A DNA stretch of 64,000 nt from UBA710 sp051656785 (GCA_051656785.1 JBOFJK010000006.1:62001-126000), one strand, 5' to 3'; shown: positions 21,676 through 32,963, numbered from the stretch's first letter. Program-made: numbers and translations. The notes: generated by a model from the sequence alone, not told the origin.

Positions 21676-23199
21676 ATGAATAAACCTCTTATTTCTATTA
21701 TTATTCCTTGTTATAATGGAGAAAATTTTATAGACACATGTTTAGAAAGTGTTATGAATCAAACTTATAAGAATCTTGAAATATTAATTATGAATGATGG
21801 ATCAAAAGATAATTCTCTTGTTAAACTTCATGAATGAGTTAAAAAAGACAATCGAATTAAATTATTTACTCAGGAAAACAAAGGACTTGCTAATTCTAGA
21901 AATAAACTAATTGCTAATGCAACTGGTTCATATTTTACCTTATTGGATATTGATGATACTTTATTAAAAAATAGCATTGAATTATTATATGAAAATTCAC
22001 TAGGTGGGAAAGTAGATATCATTGTTGGAAGAACAAATGGAGTTTATTATAATGGTAATCTTAAAATTCCATACTTTCCTGTTTGGAGAAGAAAAAAGCA
22101 AATGACAAATTTAGAATATGTTAAGTCAAATATTTGTACTCCATGATCTTCATTAATAAGAAAAGATTTTTATGATGAATTAGATGTTAAATTTTTACCA
22201 AATAGAGTTTTTGAAGATATTGGCTTAATGCCATATATTTATTTAAAATCTAATACTTTTGTAGCTATTAATGATATTACTTACAATTACCATAAACATA
22301 AAACAGATACAATTAGTAACTTTGCAAGTAAGTCCTTTTTAAAAAGAAATGATTTAATAGCAAATACGAATATTCTTTTCAAAAGAATAAACTTAGAAGG
22401 TTGAGAAAGAGAAAAGGAATATAGTCATTCAATCAATGGAATTCTTTTTGTGATCCTACTTCTTAATGATATTCTGGTAAATAATTTTACAAATGATTTA
22501 AAAATTAGAAAATTACTAAGACATAATTTTTATAATCTTCTTGATTCATTTAGGTGACGAATTAAAATTATTAGAACTCCTTGAAAGTTTTTGGGGTTTA
22601 TATATTTAAAAATGACATATATAAAGATAAATAGAAAAGGGAGTATCTTCTTTAGAACTTTTAGAATTAACTTTATTGATTCAAATAGTAGAAAAACTTT
22701 TTTAGGTAATGTTCAAACTAATATATTGGAATTCAATAATAAAATGTTATCTAATGAATATGAAGGAAGTAAAAATACAATAATTGAAATTAGCGAATCA
22801 GATTTTATTGAACATCATAAAAGAATTAATTCAAAGAAAAATAAATACATATTAGTAAATGTTAAGGATAATCTATTCTCAAAATTTACACAATATCTTA
22901 GTTATGAGAACATTAATGGAATAATTATCAATAGCAAAATATTTGAAGCAAAATATTTAAGAGATAATGAAAACTTTTTAATTGTTTGTATTAAATATAA
23001 ACATGTTGATGAATTCTCTTTAAGAAAGCTAACTAGGCAACTGAATGAATTAAATTACATGATAAGAAGACCATTGATTCTTCTTAAATGTTCAAAAGAT
23101 AAACACATAATAAATGCTACTAAAAAAATGATTGATAGTTTCATCTTTATGGATGAAATTAAATTAAATACACAGGAGGAAAAATTAGATGCCAAATAA
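21676..23199 (+). CDS. Glycosyltransferase family 2, with long C-terminal extension
   Basis: 507 residues. Residues 1-about 230 are a GT-A fold: 'ISIIIPCYNGENFIDTCLES', 'MNDGSKDNS', the DxD-like 'LDIDDT' and a later 'EDIG'. The remaining 270 residues have no hydrophobic span strong enough to be a membrane helix for certain and no recognised family. AAAGGAA precedes the ATG. Its last 11 bases overlap the next GT2 gene, indicating coupled translation and joint work on one glycan or glycolipid. Acceptor and sugar are unknown. Confidence 0.85.
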
Positions 23200-24088
23200 A
23201 TCTTTTACAATAATCATTCCTTCATATAATTCTTCAAAAACAATCCTATCTACATTAGATTCAATTGTTTCATTAAATTATGATAAAAGTTTAATTCAAG
23301 TATTAGTTATTGATGATGGTTCGACTGAAGATATTCAACCATTAATTAAAGAAAGATTCAAGGATATTTTAAATATTGAATATCATATGAAATCTAATGG
23401 TCAATGAGGATCAGTTATTAATTATGTTATAAAAAATAAACTAGCTAAAAATGATATTATCTCAATTTTAGATTCAGATGATTTCTACACTAAAAATTGT
23501 TTCAAATTAATTAATAACAAAATTAAAGATAATGATTTATTTGTTGGTAGTTTTAGAAAATGAGATGGTACTAAAAGAAGATTAAAACAATATCCATATT
23601 ATTTATTATTTAAAAGAAAATTAGCAAACAAATACCAAATGAATACTCCTTACTGCCTACCATTAATCTATTTCGTTAAGAAAGAGATTTTTTATCAAAC
23701 AAAATTCATTACTGAGGGAATAGCCTGTCAAGATGCTGACTATGCTTCACAGTTAGTTAAAAATTCTAAGACACTAATATTTTCACCAAAAACAACCGGT
23801 TTATATTATTACAATAGAGAAGGTAATTCAATCTCGCAATCATGAGATCAAAAGAGAATGATGAATGATTATACTGCCTGTAAAAAAGCAATTGAAAATG
23901 ATGCCCAGGAAATTGTTTCCTACCGTTTAAATCAAAAACAATTTAGGAGAGAACTTGATAAATCACAATTAAAATTTGAAATTAATAGAAAATTTAAATT
24001 CAAGGCCATACCATTTGCTGTGCGTTGAATTTATTTAATAATACATTTCATTGTTTGCAAAAAATACTTTATACATGTGAAAAAATAA
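23189..24088 (+). CDS. Glycosyltransferase family 2
   Basis: 299 residues. 'FTIIIPSYNSSKTILSTLDS', 'VIDDGSTED', the DxD 'ILDSDDF' and 'CQDADYA' are typical GT2 features. The C-terminal part has a hydrophobic stretch flanked by basic residues ('VRWIYLIIHFIVCKKY'), which suggests membrane attachment, as in glycolipid synthases. AGGAGG lies 10 bases before the ATG inside the upstream gene. Confidence 0.85.
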
Positions 24089-24186
24089 ATAATTATGGGG
24101 AATTTGATATAAATACTTTAGAATTTATAATGGTCAAAAGAATTTAATAAATTTAATAAAATTAATAAAATAAATAAATAAACCTT

Positions 24187-24192
24187 TATAAT
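24187..24192 (+). promoter_or_regulatory. -10 element of pgk
   Basis: TATAAT 52 bases upstream of the pgk ATG; a TGGAG ribosome-binding site lies at 24232-24236. Confidence 0.55.
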
Positions 24193-24243
24193 ATTTAAGT
24201 AAATGTGAGAATATTTTAAAAAACACCACAATGGAGAACTGAC

Positions 24244-26334
24244 ATGAAAAAAACAATAAAAGATCTAGACTTAAGAGGTAAAAAGGTTTTAATTAGGGTA
24301 GATTTTAATGTTCCAATTAAAAATGGAGTTATTACATCTAACAAAAGAATTTTGGCAGCATTACCTACTATAACTTATGCACTTGAACAAGGTGCAAAAG
24401 TAATCTTATTATCACACTTAGGAAGAGTTAAAACTAATGAAGATAAAAAAGGAAAATCTTTAAAAATTGTTGCTGAGGAATTAAGTAAACAATTAAGACA
24501 ACGTGTTATCTTTGTCCCTGAAACAAGAGGTAAAGTTTTAGAACAAAAAATTAAAGAAATGCAACCTAAAGATGTTTTAATGATTGAAAACACAAGATTT
24601 GAAGATTTACATAATTCTGCTGAATCAAAAAATTCACCTGAACTTGGAAAATATTGAGCAAGCTTAGGAGATATATTTATTAATGATGCTTTTGGAACAA
24701 CACATAGAGAACATGCTTCAAATGTCGGGATTGCTAAAAATATTAAAGAATCAGCAATTGGTTTTTTAGTACAAGAAGAACTTTCAATGTTAGCAAAAGC
24801 ACTTTATGGTAACAAAAGACCATTTGTTGCAATAATTGGTGGTGCAAAAATTACAGATAAAATCAAAGTTATTGATAATTTAATTGATAAAGTTGATTAT
24901 TTGATTATCGGTGGTGGAATGGCATATACATTTTGTGCCTCTCAAGGTTTATCAATTGGTAACTCATTAGTTGAACCAGACAAAATTGAATTAGCTAGAA
25001 ATTACATGAAAAAATATTCACATAAAATTATTCTTCCAGTTGATTCTGCAGTTTCAATCAATTATTCAAATAATTATCCACTTTATAATAAAGATAACTC
25101 ACTTGAAATACCTGAAGGATATATGGGTCTTGATATTGGTCCTAGATCAATTAAAGTATTTAGAAATATTTTAGCAGGTGCAAAAACTGTCCTTTGAAAT
25201 GGACCAATGGGTGTTGCTGAATTCGATAACTATAAATTTGGAACAGAATCTATTGCAAACATAATTGCTTCACAACCTGGAGTATTTTCAATTATTGGTG
25301 GTGGTGATTCGGCTGCCGCTGTAATTAATCTAGGTCTTGAGAGAAAATTTTCTTATATTTCTACAGGTGGTGGTGCTTCATTGCAATTTATGGAAGGAAG
25401 AGTTTTACAAGGTGTTGAAGCTATTCAAGAAGCTATTAAAAGAAATCTTGAAGAAACTAAACCTTCTGCTATACCTGTTATTCCAGGTCAACCAACACCA
25501 ATTGCAAATAAACCTACAACACCTCAACTAGTACCTGTTAAATCGGCTACTCCAGGTCAACCAACACCCATTAATAAAACTCAACCAGTTGTAGTTAAAC
25601 CGGGCCAACCTAATCCCCTTAATAAACCTACAACACCTCAACCAGTACCTGTTAAACCAGCTACTCCAGGTCAACCAACACCCATTAATAAAACTCAACC
25701 AGTTGTAGTTAAACCAGGTCAACCTAATCCCATTAATAAACCTACAACACCTCAACCAGTACCTGTTAAAGATGCTCCTATTCAAGCTGTACCTACAAAA
25801 CCAAAAGGATTCTTTAGTTGATTTAGAAGATCACCTAAACCTGTTGCACCAGTTGTAAATAAACCAGTAACAACACCTCAACCAATCAAACCTGTTCAAC
25901 CAGTTAAAGTTAATCTAAGTAAACCTAATCCCATTAATAAACCTACAACACCTCAACCAGTACCTGTTAAACCAGCTACTCCAGGTCAACCAACACCCAT
26001 TAATAAAACTCAACCAGTTGTAGTTAAACCAGGCCAACCTAATCCCCTTAATAAACCTACAACACCTCAACCAGCAAATCTTGTTCAACCAATTGTAGTT
26101 AAGCCAAGTCAACCTGCTCCTATTAATAAACCTGCAACACCTCAACCAGTACCTGTTAAACCAGCTACTCCAGGTCAACCAACACCCATTAATAAAACTC
26201 AACCAGTTGTAGTTAAACCAGGTCAACCAACACCAGTTGAAAATAAACCTGCCCCTACACAAGAGGGGACACAATCAATAAGAACTCCCAAACCAACTCC
26301 GATAAATGATACTAAACCTATAGATAAAAAATAG
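24244..26334 (+). CDS. pgk: Phosphoglycerate kinase with long proline-rich C-terminal tail
   Basis: 696 residues; ordinary PGKs have about 390-420. Residues 1-about 405 are a complete PGK: 'LIRVDFNVPIKNG', 'LSHLGRVK', 'ENTRFED', 'FGTTHREHAS', 'IGGAKITDK', 'GGGMAYTF', 'WNGPMGVAEF' and the hinge 'GGGDSAAAV' with 'STGGGASLQFMEG'. The remaining 290 residues are Pro/Gln/Val/Lys-rich repeats, interrupted near residue 525 by the aromatic-basic block 'KGFFSWFRRSPK'. The frame runs without break from enzyme to tail (one TGA as Trp in that block). The enzyme makes ATP in glycolysis; the tail may tether it to other proteins or the membrane, which is inference. Confidence 0.93.
25552..26238 (+). repeat. 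Coding tandem repeats of the PGK tail (114-bp / 38-aa unit)
   Basis: Units beginning CCAGGTCAACCAACACCCAT start at 25552, 25666, 25981 and 26170. The first is 114 bp, giving 'PGQPTPINKTQPVVVK' + 'PGQPNPLNKPTTPQPVPVK' + 'PAT'; the second is nearly identical for 105 bp. The rest is assembled from the same sub-units with losses and substitutions. Bases are nearly identical between units, implying recent duplication or recombination. Confidence 0.9.
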
Positions 26335-26355
26335 TTATACTTAGTTATTAGTCAT

Positions 26356-26392
26356 AAAAATATATTATGAATGTTTTCATGTATATTTTTTT
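26356..26392 (+). terminator. pgk terminator
   Basis: Nested hairpin: AAAAATATA pairs with TATATTTTT, enclosing ATGAA-TGTT-TTCAT, and the 3' arm runs into a T-run. Confidence 0.7.
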
Positions 26393-26456
26393 ATTTCCAA
26401 AAAAACCATAATTTGACTTTGTAGCTTTATTTTGGATTTGCAAATAGTATTAAAAG

Positions 26457-26534
26457 TATGATGTAGATTACATTAATGTTAATGATATTAAAGCTGTTAG
26501 TGATTCCAAAGATAAAGAATTTGGAAAAATCTAA
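26457..26534 (+). pseudogene. Possible short gene relic
   Basis: 26 codons that read like protein ('YDVDYINVNDIKAVSDSKD' and more) and end in TAA, but with stops just upstream and no start codon or ribosome-binding site. It may be the decayed 3' end of a gene. Too short to assign. Confidence 0.3.
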
Positions 26535-26703
26535 TTTTTAGTTGTTGAATTTTTCTTAACTAAATAGAGAAATTATTATTCTTTATTAAAATATAATAAA
26601 GTATTTTAATCAAGAAAGAAAAAAGAGTGATGTTCTAGACAAAATTGATTTTTTTAAAAATGATACTTTCTTAAATACAATTGATTAAATTAATGAAAAA
26701 TGA

Positions 26704-26709
26704 TATAAT
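26704..26709 (+). promoter_or_regulatory. -10 element of the first lipoprotein
   Basis: TGA-TATAAT, extended -10 type, about 100 bases before the lipoprotein start at 26807. Confidence 0.5.
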
Positions 26710-26806
26710 TCAATAAAAGTGGTTAGTAAATATTGATAGTTTTGCAAATAATTTAATATTTAAACTAAATACACACAATATGAAAAAAAAGGATATTAAA
26801 TATATT

Positions 26807-27799
26807 ATGAAAAAATTATTATTTAGACTAGGGGTATTATCATTAGTTATTATACCTATAGGAGTTTTGACTTCATGTTCTTCATCAATAGATACAAAAC
26901 CAACAATTAATACAGAGGCAGGAAAATTTATTGATACCACAACAAATTTAACTACTCCAACATCAACTGAAGCTGCTAAAACAATTACAAATGCAACAAC
27001 TCCTGAAGCCAAAAAAATAGCACTAAAAACATTTATTGTTTTTCCTAATTTAGATAAAGAGTTTGACTTTGATGTTAAGAAAGCATGACCCAATCCTATC
27101 CCAACAAAAGATGGGGTAATTGTTGTTACTGTTTCGGTATATGCAAAATCTGATACTACTACTAAATTAGATACTGATTTTGAAATTAGTGGTTTTGCTA
27201 ATTCAACTGATCTTGAAAAAGCATCATTAAAATTTGCTATTCCAATTGATGCTGTTATAAGCATTACTTCAAAAGAAGCAACAAAAAGAATTACAGATGC
27301 AACAACTCCTGAAGCCAAAAAAATAGCATTAGAAGAAATAGTATCATCTACTAAAATACCTACAACACTAGGTTATACATTTGAAGTTAATGAAGCAAGT
27401 TTTAAAGTTGAAACTGCAACACAAATCGAAGTTCAAATTACTGTGACTGAAACATCTTCAAGTAAAATGCAAGATGTAACTTTTGTAGTTAAATCTTTGT
27501 ATTCTGAGTCATCAGCAATAGATGATTTAGAAAGAGAGATTAATAAATTAATAAATAAAAATTCTATTGAAGGAGAGATATTGACTGCTCAAGAAGCAAT
27601 GACTATAATAAAAGATAATGATACTTTAGATTTATTCTATGCTCGTGTTGACCTAAAGAAAGGTTATAGTTATGATTGAGAAAGTAATGAATTGCAAGAA
27701 AGCAATCTTCTTTATGTTGAAGTATTAGTAAAAAGTCCTATTATTGGAATTGCATCTAAGAGTCACACGATAACAATTACATTTAGTCAAGATAATTAA
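26807..27799 (+). CDS. Lipoprotein with three repeat domains
   Basis: 330 residues. Start chosen at 26807 because it gives the signal peptide shared with the neighbours ('MKKLLFRLGVLSL...'), with lipobox 'LTSC' and lipidated Cys24; an in-frame ATG 27 bases upstream has no better ribosome-binding site. Three diverged copies of the local roughly 100-residue unit follow; the first two share 'NATTPEAKKIAL' / 'DATTPEAKKIAL'. Expected to be exported and acylated at the outer face. No enzymatic motif. The same frame stays open for 55 codons past the stop (see findings). Confidence 0.85.
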
Positions 27800-28149
27800 T
27801 TAAGAGTAAATAAATTCTTCCATCAGAAAGAAAAAAATAAAAATATAGAATATTTAGTGAACTTAATTGCTGACAATACACTTTCAATAATCTTGGGTTT
27901 GTTTGTGTTTTGTATCTATCAAATTATCAAAAATATGTTCAAAATAATAATACAAAAAACAAGATAAAAAAACAAAAACTCCTAAAAAGCTAATTGTTTT
28001 ATAAAAATTAAATAAATGAGGTTTTTTCTAAGAATTAATAAAAATAATGAATATTAATAAAAATGTAGTATAATTTAGTAGAAATTTTTGCAATAAAATT
28101 TTGTTATAAAAAAATAACTTAAATAACTAAATGAAGAAAGAGGATTATT
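27800..28149. other. Gene-free stretch between lipoproteins
   Basis: 350 bases. Directly after the lipoprotein stop, the same frame stays open to a TAA at 27965-27967 and encodes a hydrophobic segment ('LSIILGLFVFCIYQIIKN') with a basic end. A TATAAT at 28069-28074 serves the next lipoprotein, which has AAGAGGA before its ATG. Nothing else is seen. Confidence 0.5.
28069..28074 (+). promoter_or_regulatory. -10 element of the 28150 lipoprotein
   Basis: AGTATAAT. The same AGTATAAT word occurs upstream of the lipoproteins at 31876 and 33036. Confidence 0.55.
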
Positions 28150-28860
28150 ATGAAGAAAATATTATTAGGAACAGGAGCATTGGTATTAGCGGTTATTCCA
28201 GTAGCGGCAGTGGTATCATGTTCATCATCAGGAACAACACTTAAAAAAGAGGCTGAGAAATTCAATACATCAGTACCAACTAAAGCAACAGGTATGAACT
28301 CATCAGATGCAGCTGGAAGTATTTTCTTTGCAAAAACACCTGCAGAGAAAAAGGCAGCATTAGTAGAACTTGCTAAAACAATTCCAACATTAGATAGTGA
28401 ATATGAATTTGCAGTTCTTTCAGCAGAAGTTGATTCACAAACAACAACAACAATAAATGTTGAAATTGATGTTTATTCAGGAGCAAATCATAAATCAGAT
28501 GAACATGAAACAGTTACTTTTAAAGTTACAGGTTTTTCTGCCCCAGCAACCCTACAAGATGAGGCAACAAAGTTTGGAACAACTCTTCCAACTAAAGAAG
28601 CTTCTAAAACCCCAGCACAAGCAGCTCTTCAAATTAATGAGGCTACACCAGAAGATGAGAAATGAGAAGTTTTAAAAACTTTAATCACTCTTCCAGTTCG
28701 TGGATCAGGATTTAAATATGAAATTACAACTGCAGAAGCTGATATAGTTATTCCAACACAAATGATTGTTAAAATTAAAATAACTAAATTATTAACAAGT
28801 AATGAAACTGTTGATGTTGAGCTACTTGTTACAGGATTTACAGATCCTACTACAAAATAA
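28150..28860 (+). CDS. Lipoprotein with two repeat domains
   Basis: 236 residues. Signal peptide 'MKKILLGTGALVLAVIPVAA' with lipobox 'VVSC' and lipidated Cys24, followed by a Ser-rich linker. Two copies of the roughly 100-residue unit: 'EAEKFNTSVPTKATG' ... 'YEFAVLSAEVDSQTTTTI' and 'EATKFGTTLPTKEASK' ... 'FKYEITTAEADI'. This is the cleanest and least diverged member, with its own promoter and terminator. Function unknown. Confidence 0.88.
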
Positions 28861-28926
28861 TTTATCTAAATTAAAATTAAATAAATATTAATAAAAAAAA
28901 TCAATATTATACAATAAAAAAACTTT

Positions 28927-28958
28927 ACCAACAACTATTATTTGTTGGTTTTGTTTTC
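28927..28958 (+). terminator. Terminator of the 28150 lipoprotein
   Basis: ACCAACAA / TTGTTGGT stem of 8 bp with a 7-nt loop, then TTTGTTTT. Confidence 0.8.
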
Positions 28959-29376
28959 TTTAATTAAGTTAATTTTTTCATATTTAATATATATCTTTTT
29001 TAAGAAAAGAATTCAATCTAATTGAACAAATTAAGCAACAGTTTTAAAAGTAAATAAGAAATTGTTAAAATTTTGTATAAAAGATTATTTCTTTTATGAT
29101 AATATAAAAGTGTTATAAGTAATATTTGACTTATATAAGTATAAAACTAAAATTATAGTTTGCTAATAGTAACAATTCTTTATTGTAAAACAATTTCAAA
29201 TTCTACAAAACCTTGTAAGATTTGTGGATAACCTAGATATAAATTAAATATATCTAAATAACTAAAAGATACAATTTTGTTTCTTAATTAGAAAATAAAG
29301 AATTAAGTCAAGTGGCAATCAATTTTTTTAAAAAAAGTAAATGTTTTATAAATATAAAAATAGATAAAAATAGTTT

Positions 29377-29382
29377 TATAAT
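29377..29382 (+). promoter_or_regulatory. -10 element of the 29432 lipoprotein
   Basis: TATAAT about 50 bases upstream of the ATG; AAAAAGGAAGG is the ribosome-binding site. Confidence 0.5.
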
Positions 29383-29431
29383 TTAAATGGTAAATATTAA
29401 GTTACAAAATTATAAAAAAGGAAGGTAAATT

Positions 29432-31642
29432 ATGAATAAAAAAATATTGTTAGGATTAAATGCAACATTGCTTACCATTACACCATTGGTGGCTGTTGTT
29501 TCATGTTCAGAATCAAATACAAATAAAAAAATAGATACAGAGGCGAAAAAATTTAGTGTTATAGTAGAAACTAATAAAAAAGATCTAGTTTCAACTAATG
29601 CAGCAGAAACAATTAACAATGCACCTGACTTCTCTTCTAAACTTTCGGCTTTAAAAAACCTTGTTTCTAGTTCTAGTATCCCTACTCTTGATAATGATTT
29701 TGATTTTAAAATTAACTCTGCTATAGTAAGCGAAACAGAGAGCACAACAATCAATGTTTCAATAACTGTTTTTGAAAAATCAGATATATCAAATGAACAA
29801 AATGCCATTTATTCAATTAAAGATTTTACAGCTCCTTCAATAGTGACAATTGATGATCAAGTAAAATTATTCGAAGAAGCAATAACTACTTCTAATTCTT
29901 TAGCAGACCCTGTTGCAATAGTTAGTGCTATTAATGGAACTTCTTCTGAAATAAGCAAATGAGATATTATCAAAGATTATGTAGTTATACCACAACCAGC
30001 TCAAGGATTTGGACTTACAATAGTTAAAAATGCAGTAGTTAGAGAGAGTACTACTATAGATGTTTTTATTAAAATTTTTGAAATAATTAATCAAAATAAT
30101 TTTAGAGAAGTAACTTTAAAAATTAAAGGATTTACTGTTATTCAAGAAGGAATTAATTTAGAGATTGCAAAATTTGTTCCCGCTACCACAAAATCACCTA
30201 ATACTCCTGCTTTTAAATTTGTTGAGAACTTAAATAGTATTGATGCAAATGATAAACTTCATGCTCTATCTCTTGCTGTTAAGGTTCCATCATTATCGAA
30301 TGCATATGATTTAATTGTTAAATCAGCAACTATGAAGTCTGATTCAAAAACTGAAGTTGATGTGTTTCTTTCAATCTTTCACACAAACAAACCAGATTCT
30401 CTAGTAGATATAGTTTATGAAATTAAAGAATTTAGAGTAAGTGATATTGATACCGAATTAGCAAGATTCACTAATACAACAACTACATCACCTGATACTA
30501 GCTCAATAGAAATTGTTGAACAAATTCAATCAGCTACATCACCAGAGTTAAAACTTGAAATTCTAAGTAGTGTTGTAACTCTACCAATATTGGAAGAAGG
30601 ATATAGTTTTCAAATTGATTGAGCTCTAGTTGATAAAGCTACAAATTCTTCATCAATTCTAGTTTTGGTTTCAGTTTTTGAAGATGATTTAGTCGGAATT
30701 TCAAAAACAATTGTTTATTCAATTGACGGATTCAGAAATAGTACTCTTGAAATTAATAAAGCAAAATTTAGTTCTTCAATAACTACAAATCCTAATCTAA
30801 GTTCAATTGATATGGCTAGAAATATTAATTTAGCACAAACCCCTGAAGAAAAATTAAATGCTTTAAGAACATTTGCTAAAATTCCAACATTAGAACAAGG
30901 TTTTGGTTTTGAAGTTAAATTAGCAAATGTTAATACAACTATTGATACAACAGTAGAAATTCTAATTTCAATTTATGAAATAGATGGATCGACAGAATCA
31001 TTAGATGTTATATATTTAATTACAGGATTAAAAAGAAGTACAGTTGATATTGAAGGGACTAAATTTAGTCAAGTAATAACAAAAGAACGTGATGTCACTA
31101 CACAGAAAAGAGTTGATGCCATTAATTTAGCTACAAGCAATATTGACAAACTAAATGCCTTAAAAAATATTGCAGAAATTCCAACATTAGCTCAAGGTTT
31201 TGATTTTAGAGTAATGTCTGCTAGAATAAGTGTTGCAGAAAGAGCAATAATTGTTAGAATTTCTGTTTTTGAAATAGCAAAACCAGAAATAAATAAAGAA
31301 ATTGACTTCTCAATTATAGATTTTAGAGTAGTCACCCCATTAGAGCATGAAGCAGAAAAATTCAATATAATTCTTAATGCAGTTAATTCAATAACAATTG
31401 AGGAAGCAAGTCAAATACTTTCTATTAATAGTGGAAACAATCTCGTTGAGGAATTAAAATTAATTGTGTCTGAGGAAATGCTCCCATTATTATCTGAAGG
31501 ATATACATTTGAAGTACTAGGAAGAGAACAAGTAATAGCTGATAAACTTCCGATAGTCATTACCATTACTTATGAAGATGAAAATGGTCAAAAAAGTGCA
31601 ATGAATGCCCTACTTATAATTACTAGTTTTCAAATAAAGTAA
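29432..31642 (+). CDS. Large lipoprotein with seven tandem repeat domains
   Basis: 736 residues. Signal peptide with lipobox 'VVSC' and lipidated Cys25, then seven consecutive copies of the roughly 100-residue unit. Each copy reads: start like 'IDTEAKKF', a helix with Ala-x-x-Ile-Asn, 'KL.AL..L', 'IPTL..GF.F', strand 'V.SA.V', strand 'T.I.V.I.VFE', and an ending like 'Y.I.DF'. The copies are diverged in sequence, so this is an old expansion. In-frame TGA at two conserved spots is Trp. Probably an extended surface rod; function unknown. Confidence 0.87.
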
Positions 31643-31808
31643 AAACCTTTTATGATTACCTTACCTAATTTGGAAGAAAATTTTTATTGTATAATTGATT
31701 GAAATAAATTTAACGTCCTATTAAAATCAATATAATTAAATAATATTTAAAAATCAAGTCTTAAATTTGAAATGCTTGTTTTTTTGTTAGCTCAATATGA
31801 AAATAAAG

Positions 31809-31814
31809 TATAAT
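31809..31814 (+). promoter_or_regulatory. -10 element of the 31876 lipoprotein
   Basis: AAAGTATAAT, 61 bases before the ATG; AGAGGAATGG is the ribosome-binding region. Confidence 0.55.
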
Positions 31815-31875
31815 TACCAATATACCAATATAGTTATATATTAAAATTTTTAATGCAGTAAAAGAGGAATGGAAT

Positions 31876-32883
31876 ATGAATAAAAAATTATTAGGCTTAG
31901 GAGCGACATTTTTACCGATGGTTCCACTTGTTGTTGCAGTAGTATCATGTTCTTCAACAGCGAAAGTAACTATTGATACAGAAGCAAAAAAATTTGAAAT
32001 CTCAGTCGAAACTATAGAGAAAGACATAATGGCATCAGAAGCTGTTAATAGTATTAATAATGCAATTGATGATGAAGGAAAACTTAATGCTCTAAAAGAA
32101 CTTGTCGGAACATTACCTACATTAGATAAAGAATTTGGCTTCAGAGTAAAAAGTGCTGAAGTTAATTCTATATATACAGTAATGGATGTTACTATTAGAG
32201 TTTTTGAAATCAAAAATGAAAAAAATGCTAAAGATGCAAATTATAGAATTAGAGATTTTCAAACTTATTTAGATAGAGAAGCAAAAAAATTTGAAACCTC
32301 AGTTGAAACCAAAAATAAAAATATCAGTCCTAATGATGCAGTTGATTCAATAAATCTAGCAACAAATTTTAGTGCTAAACGTGCAGCTTTAGAGAATTTA
32401 GCAGTTATTCCAACACTAAGAGAAGGTTTTGATTTTATTGTTGGATCTGCAGTTGTTAATGTTTTAAAAACAACTATTAATGTATCGATTCAAGTTTTTG
32501 AAGTTAATACAACTAATGTAAAAACAGTTTTTTATTTAATTACAGATTTTCAAATTCCTTCAGCCCTTGATATAGAAGCTAAAAGGTTTGAAATCAAACT
32601 TACCACATTGCAAGCAGAAACAAGTAGAAATGATGCCATTAATATGTTAAATACAGCTAGTAATCAAAAAGATAAATTGGATATTTTGAAATTATTAGTT
32701 GGTGAAAACAATATCCCAATATCATCTAAAGGATTTAGTTTTGAAATACATGAAGCTTTAATTATTCCAACATCTGATTCATCTATTTATGTTACAATAA
32801 AAGTTATTGAACTTGTAAATACTACAAATAGTAAAGATGTATTTTTAACAATTAGAGGTTTAACTCCTTCACCTTCAATTTAA
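31876..32883 (+). CDS. Lipoprotein with three repeat domains
   Basis: 335 residues. Start 'MNKKLLGLGATFLPMVPLVV', lipobox 'VVSC', lipidated Cys25. Three repeat units begin 'IDTEAKKFEISVET', 'LDREAKKFETSVET' and 'LDIEAKRFEIKLTT', each with the 'GF.F.V' and 'VFE' strand motifs. The whole gene lacks TGA codons. Exported surface lipoprotein; no enzymatic motif. Confidence 0.87.
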   Translation: MNKKLLGLGATFLPMVPLVVAVVSCSSTAKVTIDTEAKKFEISVETIEKDIMASEAVNSINNAIDDEGKLNALKELVGTLPTLDKEFGFRVKSAEVNSIYTVMDVTIRVFEIKNEKNAKDANYRIRDFQTYLDREAKKFETSVETKNKNISPNDAVDSINLATNFSAKRAALENLAVIPTLREGFDFIVGSAVVNVLKTTINVSIQVFEVNTTNVKTVFYLITDFQIPSALDIEAKRFEIKLTTLQAETSRNDAINMLNTASNQKDKLDILKLLVGENNIPISSKGFSFEIHEALIIPTSDSSIYVTIKVIELVNTTNSKDVFLTIRGLTPSPSI

Positions 32884-32957
32884 TTAAGAATTAATATTAT
32901 ATTGAGGATAAAATGTCAAAATCAAAAGGACATTTTTCTCTCATTTGTAAATAAAAG

Positions 32958-32963
32958 TATAAT
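32958..32963 (+). promoter_or_regulatory. -10 element of the 33036 lipoprotein
   Basis: AAAGTATAAT, 73 bases before the ATG. Close to the element upstream of 31876 in sequence and context. Confidence 0.5.

Larger units (their letters stand above)
26335..26806. other. Gene-free stretch between pgk and the lipoprotein array
   Basis: 472 bases without a complete gene. It holds the pgk terminator (26356-26392), a short in-frame relic (26457-26534), and the promoter of the first lipoprotein (26704-26709). The rest is AT-rich sequence in which I see nothing. Confidence 0.6.
28861..29431. other. Gene-free stretch between lipoproteins
   Basis: 571 bases. It holds the terminator at 28927-28958, a small hairpin ATAAAAG-ATTATTT-CTTTTAT at 29077-29097, one perfect DnaA-box word TGTGGATAA (29223-29231), and a TATAAT at 29377-29382 for the next gene. 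No coding sequence or RNA gene recognised. Confidence 0.5.

Noticed and set aside
25552..26238. CRISPR-like regularly spaced repeats
   Set aside because: The repeats are in frame, contiguous and protein-coding, with no unique spacers.
25528..26274. Open frames on the minus strand rich in Trp, Asn and Arg
   Set aside because: They are antisense shadows of the proline-rich PGK repeats and repeat only because the + strand does.
26710..27318. 202-residue minus-strand frame
   Set aside because: Antisense to the first lipoprotein; hydrophobic only because Ala/Thr/Lys codons read that way in reverse.
29223..29231. Perfect DnaA-box word TGTGGATAA, as a hint of a replication origin
   Set aside because: Only one copy, no cluster, and no dnaA, dnaN or rpmH nearby.
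29900..30094. Ser/Asn/Tyr-rich minus-strand frame
   Set aside because: Antisense to the seven-domain lipoprotein with no start context.
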